Shown: one piece after another, positions 6,246 to 9,062 of the stretch
Layout of the letters: the number at the start of each line of letters is the position of its first letter
Position numbering within the stretch: position 1 is the stretch's first letter
Source of the DNA: an uncultured Collinsella sp.
GTDB taxonomy: Bacteria; Actinomycetota; Coriobacteriia; Coriobacteriales; Coriobacteriaceae
Direction of reading: 5' to 3'
DNA: 9,062 bases
NCBI GenBank assembly: GCA_900548565.1
Contig: URKV01000072.1
Location: forward strand, 1-9,062
Notes under the pieces: model-generated
Told to the model about the DNA's origin: nothing
Database searches by the model: none
The model's input: only the letters and a program-made list of their open reading frames with translations
Made by a program: the position numbers and the translations under genes

Positions 6246-6869
6246 CTAACGAATGAAGTTGGTCCTGGCGCGATCGGCTTCGGGGGCTTCGATGCCGGCG
6301 ACCTGTCCTGCCTCGATGCAACGCAGGAGCCAGGCCATGTTTTTGCCGATATTTCGCATGGTGGCCAGACCCTCGGCATCTCCATCGGCCTCGCCCGGCA
6401 TGGCGCCAAAGACGTTGTTCCAATAGGTGGAGGCGACCACGGGCATCTGGTTGATGGTGAAGTATTTATTGAGTACATCGAAGGTGGTCGACGTGCCGCC
6501 GCGACGGGCGACGGCGACCGCGGCACCCGGCTTGTGCGCAAAGGCCTTGCTGCCAGCATAGAAGGCGCGGTCGAGGGCCGAAAGGATGCGTCCGCTGGGG
6601 TGCGCATAGTAGACGGGTGAGCCAAAGACAAAGCCATCTGCCTGCTCGGCGGCAACGATCAGCTCGTTCACCACGTCGTCGTCAAAGGTGCAGCGGCAAT
6701 CGAGCTTGCCGCACTGGCCACAGCCAATGCAGTCGCGAATGGGCTTGGCGCCCAGCTGGAACACCTCGGTATCGATGCCCTCGGCATGCAATTGCTCGGC
6801 GACCTCGGCGAGCGCGCGGGCGGTGTTGCCGTTTGCCTTGGGGCTGCCATTGACCAAAAGAACCTTCAT
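6246..6869 (-). CDS. NAD(P)H-dependent FMN oxidoreductase, iron-sulfur-flavoprotein-like
   Basis: This 207-residue flavodoxin-fold protein has the FMN phosphate-binding loop GSPKANGNT (8-16). A Cys cluster CIGCGQC (47-53) with further Cys at 58 and 60 is the arrangement seen in iron-sulfur flavoproteins and could hold a cluster. The segment GSPVYYAHPSG (83-93) is the second FMN contact loop of the family. It probably passes electrons from NAD(P)H or ferredoxin to small acceptors; the substrate is unknown. ATG 6869 is chosen over the adjacent GTG 6872, because GGGAG (6876-6880) stands 6 bases before the ATG and only 3 before the GTG. A GATAAT hexamer at 6912-6907 on the minus strand could be a -10 box, but no -35 is convincing. 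It is the first gene of a probable two-gene unit with the ArsC-like gene. Confidence 0.88.
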   Translation of the reverse strand: MKVLLVNGSPKANGNTARALAEVAEQLHAEGIDTEVFQLGAKPIRDCIGCGQCGKLDCRCTFDDDVVNELIVAAEQADGFVFGSPVYYAHPSGRILSALDRAFYAGSKAFAHKPGAAVAVARRGGTSTTFDVLNKYFTINQMPVVASTYWNNVFGAMPGEADGDAEGLATMRNIGKNMAWLLRCIEAGQVAGIEAPEADRARTNFIR

Positions 6870-6930
6870 CACAAGCTCCCTCTGCTGTTGGTGACTTCTG
6901 CGGAGGATTATCGCACGAGAGAGCAGATGG

Positions 6931-6977
6931 CGTGGAGCGCGATGCGAAACGGCTTGTGTTTCACATCGCGCCCCACG
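6931..6977. repeat. Long imperfect hairpin between the cyclase and oxidoreductase genes
   Basis: Two 20-base arms (6931-6950 and 6958-6977) pair at 18 of 20 positions around the 7-base loop GGCTTGT. One of the two mismatches would still pair as G-U in RNA. It starts just 3 bases after the cyclase stop codon (read on the minus strand), so the likely role is to end or stabilise that transcript, although no T-run follows. Its sequence does not match the GACAAAGGGAC palindromes. Confidence 0.7.
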
Positions 6978-6980
6978 ACG

Positions 6981-8513
6981 CTAGTCCAGTTTGGTGCCCG
7001 GTACCTGCACCGCCTCTTTAATCAGCGCATTAAGTTCGTTCAAAATGGAAACGGGCTGTCGGTCGACGGCGTCAAGATGAAGCGTCGCCACGCGAAGGGG
7101 CGGTTGATATTCAAATGAGCCAAGGAGCACGGGCGACCCCAAGAACCGCTTGATTTCGTCTGCAACCGCGTCGGTCTCTTCGGGGTCAAGCTCGTCAAAG
7201 AGTGCCACGAACATCGGCCCGGTCGAGCGGAACAGACGACCCTTGCCGCGCGAGCACTCCATGAGGCAGGCGGCAGTTTCTGCTAAAACGCGATCGCCTG
7301 CATCAAAGCCATAACGGGCATTGACCTGGGCGATATCGTCAATTTTAATGGCGATCAAACCTGCCTTGCGCGCCACGCGACGCATTTCGCCAATGGCGTT
7401 GACCAGGGCGTGGATATCGCCCAGGCCGGTCACGGAATCGGTCGTATCTGCCAAGCTTCGGTTGGTAACAATGCCCACATACATGTTGGGCTCGGTATCG
7501 GTGCCGTCCAGGCGGTAGCCCGTGCAGTCGCAAAGCGCGTATTTTCCGGCGGTATTCATGACGCGATACTGCATGCAGTGGAAGTGCCACGTGCCGTTTA
7601 CCACCATATCGAGCTCGGCGCGTACGTTGTCGCGGTCCTCGGGGTGAACACGGGCAAGCCATATACCAAGCGAGTTGTAGGGATGCTGGGAGGGTAGGTC
7701 AAAATCGCGCACGGCATTAACCGACCATTGCGATTCGCCGGTGTCGAGGTTAATGATGAACGGATAGCGCGTCTCGGAGCTCATGGAGATCGCTTGGAAC
7801 ACTCGGTCGTTGCAGGGGGGGGGTTGTTCGGTGACCGGGCGTTGCGGCACATCGCCTTCTTCCGGTTGTTGCACACGGTACATGAGCTTGTAGCGATACA
7901 TTTTGCGGTCGGCGTCCTTTGTCATCTGGCGACGCGTATCGCCTGCAAGCGGGTCGACGCGCGAGCAGCCAAAACTAAAGCTGGCGATCATGGGCGCCTT
8001 GCCGTCCGATGTTGCCTCGATAAGATTGGCACGCGTCCGCTCCAGGCGCTGCTCGAGCTCGGCTTCGTCTGTCGTGGGGGATATAAGTACAAATTCGTCT
8101 CCACCGATACGGAACAGCAACTCATCGGGCTCCATTGTCTCGGTGAGTGCACGGCAGATGCTCAGGATGTAGCGATTGCCCTCGGTGTGGCCAAACTTAT
8201 CGTTGCAATGCTTAAGGCGGTCGATATCGATATAGGCGCAGGTGAAGGGGGTGCCTTTGCGCCAGAGCTGATCGACATGGCGGTCGAGTCCGCCACGGTT
8301 GCCAAGATTGGTGAGCGAGTCGATATAGGCGCCGCGCTCAAGCAGCTCGCGTTCTTGCTGCAGGATGGCAAATGTCTTCTGTAGCTGCTCGCCGATGGCG
8401 CACAGCTCCGGGGGCAGCGCGGCAACATCGAGCTCGGTAGTTGAGGCCCCGTTCGCAAGTCGCTGAAGATGAGCGATGATGGATTGCTCGCCCAGGCGAT
8501 ACGACTCGTTCAT
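6981..8513 (-). CDS. GGDEF-PAS-degenerate GGDEF signalling protein (probable diguanylate cyclase)
   Basis: This 510-residue protein makes or senses cyclic di-GMP. After about 60 helical residues comes a complete GGDEF domain (about 63-214) with DSLTNLGNR, YIDIDRLKHCND and RIGGDEF (GGDEF at 137-141). The RxxD inhibitory site expected just upstream is not present (the two key positions are both Glu). A linker with PEEGDVPQRPVTEQPPP leads to a PAS-like domain (about 252-352, with WLARVHPEDR). A second GGDEF-like domain follows (about 356-464); it keeps DSVTGL and NARYGFDAGDRVL but has STGPM (430-434) where GGDEF should be, so it is probably inactive. No signal peptide or membrane segment is seen, suggesting a cytosolic protein. 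The start is ATG 8513, with AAGGAGG nine bases upstream; the in-frame ATG 8561 has no such site. A run of nine C encodes the Pro triplet at 231-233. Confidence 0.88.
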   Translation of the reverse strand: MNESYRLGEQSIIAHLQRLANGASTTELDVAALPPELCAIGEQLQKTFAILQQERELLERGAYIDSLTNLGNRGGLDRHVDQLWRKGTPFTCAYIDIDRLKHCNDKFGHTEGNRYILSICRALTETMEPDELLFRIGGDEFVLISPTTDEAELEQRLERTRANLIEATSDGKAPMIASFSFGCSRVDPLAGDTRRQMTKDADRKMYRYKLMYRVQQPEEGDVPQRPVTEQPPPCNDRVFQAISMSSETRYPFIINLDTGESQWSVNAVRDFDLPSQHPYNSLGIWLARVHPEDRDNVRAELDMVVNGTWHFHCMQYRVMNTAGKYALCDCTGYRLDGTDTEPNMYVGIVTNRSLADTTDSVTGLGDIHALVNAIGEMRRVARKAGLIAIKIDDIAQVNARYGFDAGDRVLAETAACLMECSRGKGRLFRSTGPMFVALFDELDPEETDAVADEIKRFLGSPVLLGSFEYQPPLRVATLHLDAVDRQPVSILNELNALIKEAVQVPGTKLD

Positions 8514-8522
8514 GATGGATGA

Positions 8523-8529
8523 CCTCCTT
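8523..8529 (-). promoter_or_regulatory. Ribosome binding site of the GGDEF gene
   Basis: AAGGAGG on the minus strand, with a 9-base spacer to ATG 8513. It lies inside the longer open frame from ATG 8561 and decides the start. Confidence 0.85.
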
Positions 8530-8552
8530 GGATGGAACAATGGTTTGTATCT

Positions 8553-8580
8553 TACTCCCAATTCGGTTTAGATTGGGGTA
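8553..8580 (-). promoter_or_regulatory. Small hairpin in the leader of the GGDEF gene
   Basis: TACTCCCAAT (8553-8562) pairs with ATTGGGGTA (8572-8580) apart from one bulged base, with a 9-base loop. It lies about 40 bases before the start codon of the GGDEF gene and could be a leader structure. It does not fit the conserved parts of a cyclic-di-GMP riboswitch. The role is unknown. Confidence 0.35.
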
Positions 8581-8598
8581 TTAGTTAGCTCATGGGAA

Positions 8599-8625
8599 CA
8601 AACGCTCCCTCGACGGTGGCGTTTG
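8599..8625 (-). terminator. Possible terminator hairpin after the EAL gene
   Basis: CAAACGC (8599-8605) and GCGTTTG (8619-8625) form a perfect 7-base stem around a 13-base loop, 12 bases downstream of the EAL stop codon. Only TT follows the stem on the minus strand, so termination by this hairpin alone would be weak. Confidence 0.4.
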
Positions 8626-8637
8626 CGCACGAGCGTA

Positions 8638-9019
8638 TTAGTTGTTGTCGCCACCATCGAGTAACGCCTCAAAATCCTTTGCCGGCATAGGGCGGTAATA
8701 GAGAAAGCCCTGAGCGTAGCGGGCGCCCATTTGGCGCAGCACGTTCGCCTGCTCATCGGTCTCGACGCCTTCGATCACAACGGGCAGATGGAGCAACTGC
8801 GCCATCTCGAGCATTGATGAAACGATTTGCGCGCTACGGCCTTGATCGCCGTCGGCGGGCACAAACGTGCGATCGAGCTTGATGACGTCGACGTTGACGT
8901 TCTTGAGCATCGCGAGCGTGGACTGGCCGGTGCCAAAATCGTCCATATAGGTCGAGAAGCCGCGGGTGTGCAGGTCGGCCGTTAGTTTATTCACGGCCTC
9001 GGACTCTCCCGTATAAGCT
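8638..9019 (-). CDS. EAL-domain cyclic-di-GMP phosphodiesterase, C-terminal part (cut by contig end)
   Basis: The last 126 residues of an EAL domain are present. Visible motifs are DDFGTG (26-31), IKLDRTF (46-52), IEGVET (82-87) and the closing QGFLYYRPMP. They carry the metal-binding Asp pair, the Lys and the Glu needed for hydrolysis of cyclic di-GMP to pGpG, so this part looks active. The EAL motif itself and the earlier metal ligands lie beyond the contig end, and a GGDEF or sensor domain may precede them. The apparent ATG start at 9036, giving MCIRDR, is adapter sequence and must not be used. The gene ends at TAA (8640-8638), 124 bases before the GGDEF gene on the same strand, so the two may be controlled together. 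Confidence 0.9.
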
Positions 9020-9062
9020 CTGTCTCTTATACACATCTGACGCTGCCGACGATCTTACGCGT
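9020..9062. other. Illumina Nextera adapter and i5 index: non-genomic contig end
   Basis: CTGTCTCTTATACACATCT (9020-9038) is the 19-base Tn5 mosaic end used in Nextera kits. It is followed without a gap by GACGCTGCCGACGA (9039-9052), the rest of the Read 1 adapter on the reverse strand. The next eight bases, TCTTACGC (9053-9060), are the reverse complement of GCGTAAGA, a standard Nextera i5 index (S517/N517 by memory). GT then begins the flow-cell primer. Index and primer in the correct order rule out a natural Tn5 end. Confidence 0.97.

Noticed and set aside
6230..6655. An upstream extension of the ArsC-like reading frame to ATG 6655.
   Set aside because: The extension overlaps the FMN oxidoreductase gene in another frame and has low-complexity content. 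Family likeness begins exactly at ATG 6229.
7728..8384. A 218-codon open frame on the plus strand.
   Set aside because: It is antisense to the GGDEF domain region, with no motif of its own.
8514..8637. A possible cyclic-di-GMP riboswitch before the GGDEF gene.
   Set aside because: The leader has two small hairpins, but I cannot match the conserved core elements of the class I or class II aptamer.
1..9019. CRISPR arrays, tRNA or rRNA genes, and a defence system built from the AAA ATPase and UvrA-like protein.
   Set aside because: I saw no spaced direct repeats and no tRNA-like or rRNA-like sequence. Neither protein carries a nuclease, toxin or other effector domain, and no such gene lies beside them.
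9027..9035. TTATACACA, one base from a DnaA box.
   Set aside because: It lies wholly inside the adapter.
9020..9038. A Tn5 transposon end, suggesting a mobile element.
   Set aside because: The mosaic end is directly followed by Nextera Read 1 adapter and an index sequence, so it comes from library preparation.

Overview
The window looks like a piece of a draft assembly from a high-GC Gram-positive gut bacterium, most likely a Coriobacteriia member close to Collinsella. This is inferred from the protein style (for example the ENPFTPSFGEVPAHLAGR start of the AAA ATPase), the GC-rich codon use, the strong AAGGAG-type ribosome sites, and the short palindromes built around GACAAAGGGAC at gene ends. 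No rRNA or tRNA gene is available to fix the taxon. The last 43 bases (9020-9062) are not genomic: they are Illumina Nextera adapter plus index, so real sequence stops at about 9019.

Layout, left to right. Positions 2-142 (+) hold the last 46 codons of a gene whose C-terminus resembles the complete AAA ATPase further right. Next is a UvrA-like ABC protein of 830 residues (195-2687, +) that keeps both ATPase halves and the zinc modules but lacks the UvrB-binding domain (UvrA2/DrrC type). It converges on a 366-residue AAA+ ATPase with a C-terminal winged helix (2728-3828, -), with a perfect palindrome between the two stop codons. All remaining genes lie on the minus strand: trmL, a tRNA wobble 2'-O-methyltransferase with an unusual insertion (3971-4570); a COG0523/CobW-family GTPase (4671-5801); an ArsC/Spx-fold protein whose usual catalytic Cys is Ser (5888-6229); an iron-sulfur-flavoprotein-like FMN oxidoreductase (6246-6869); a GGDEF-PAS-degenerate GGDEF protein (6981-8513); and the C-terminal end of an EAL phosphodiesterase cut by the contig end (8638-9019).

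Functional grouping. The two rightmost genes suggest a cyclic-di-GMP make/break pair. The FMN oxidoreductase and ArsC-like genes are 16 bases apart and probably form a redox operon. cobW and trmL are separated by a hairpin with a T-run that should terminate cobW. The UvrA-like gene sits between two related ATPase genes, and each of these junctions carries a copy of the same palindrome family. Four family members are visible (142-170, 2691-2721, 3944-3978, 4594-4632), all at or next to stop codons, and one supplies the trmL stop codon.

There is no sign of phage, a CRISPR array, an IS transposase or a complete defence system. The points most worth checking are the palindrome family, the Cys-to-Ser change in the ArsC-like protein, the nine-C tract in the cyclase gene, the insertion in TrmL, and the adapter at the right end. 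No stretch over 300 bases lacks a gene.
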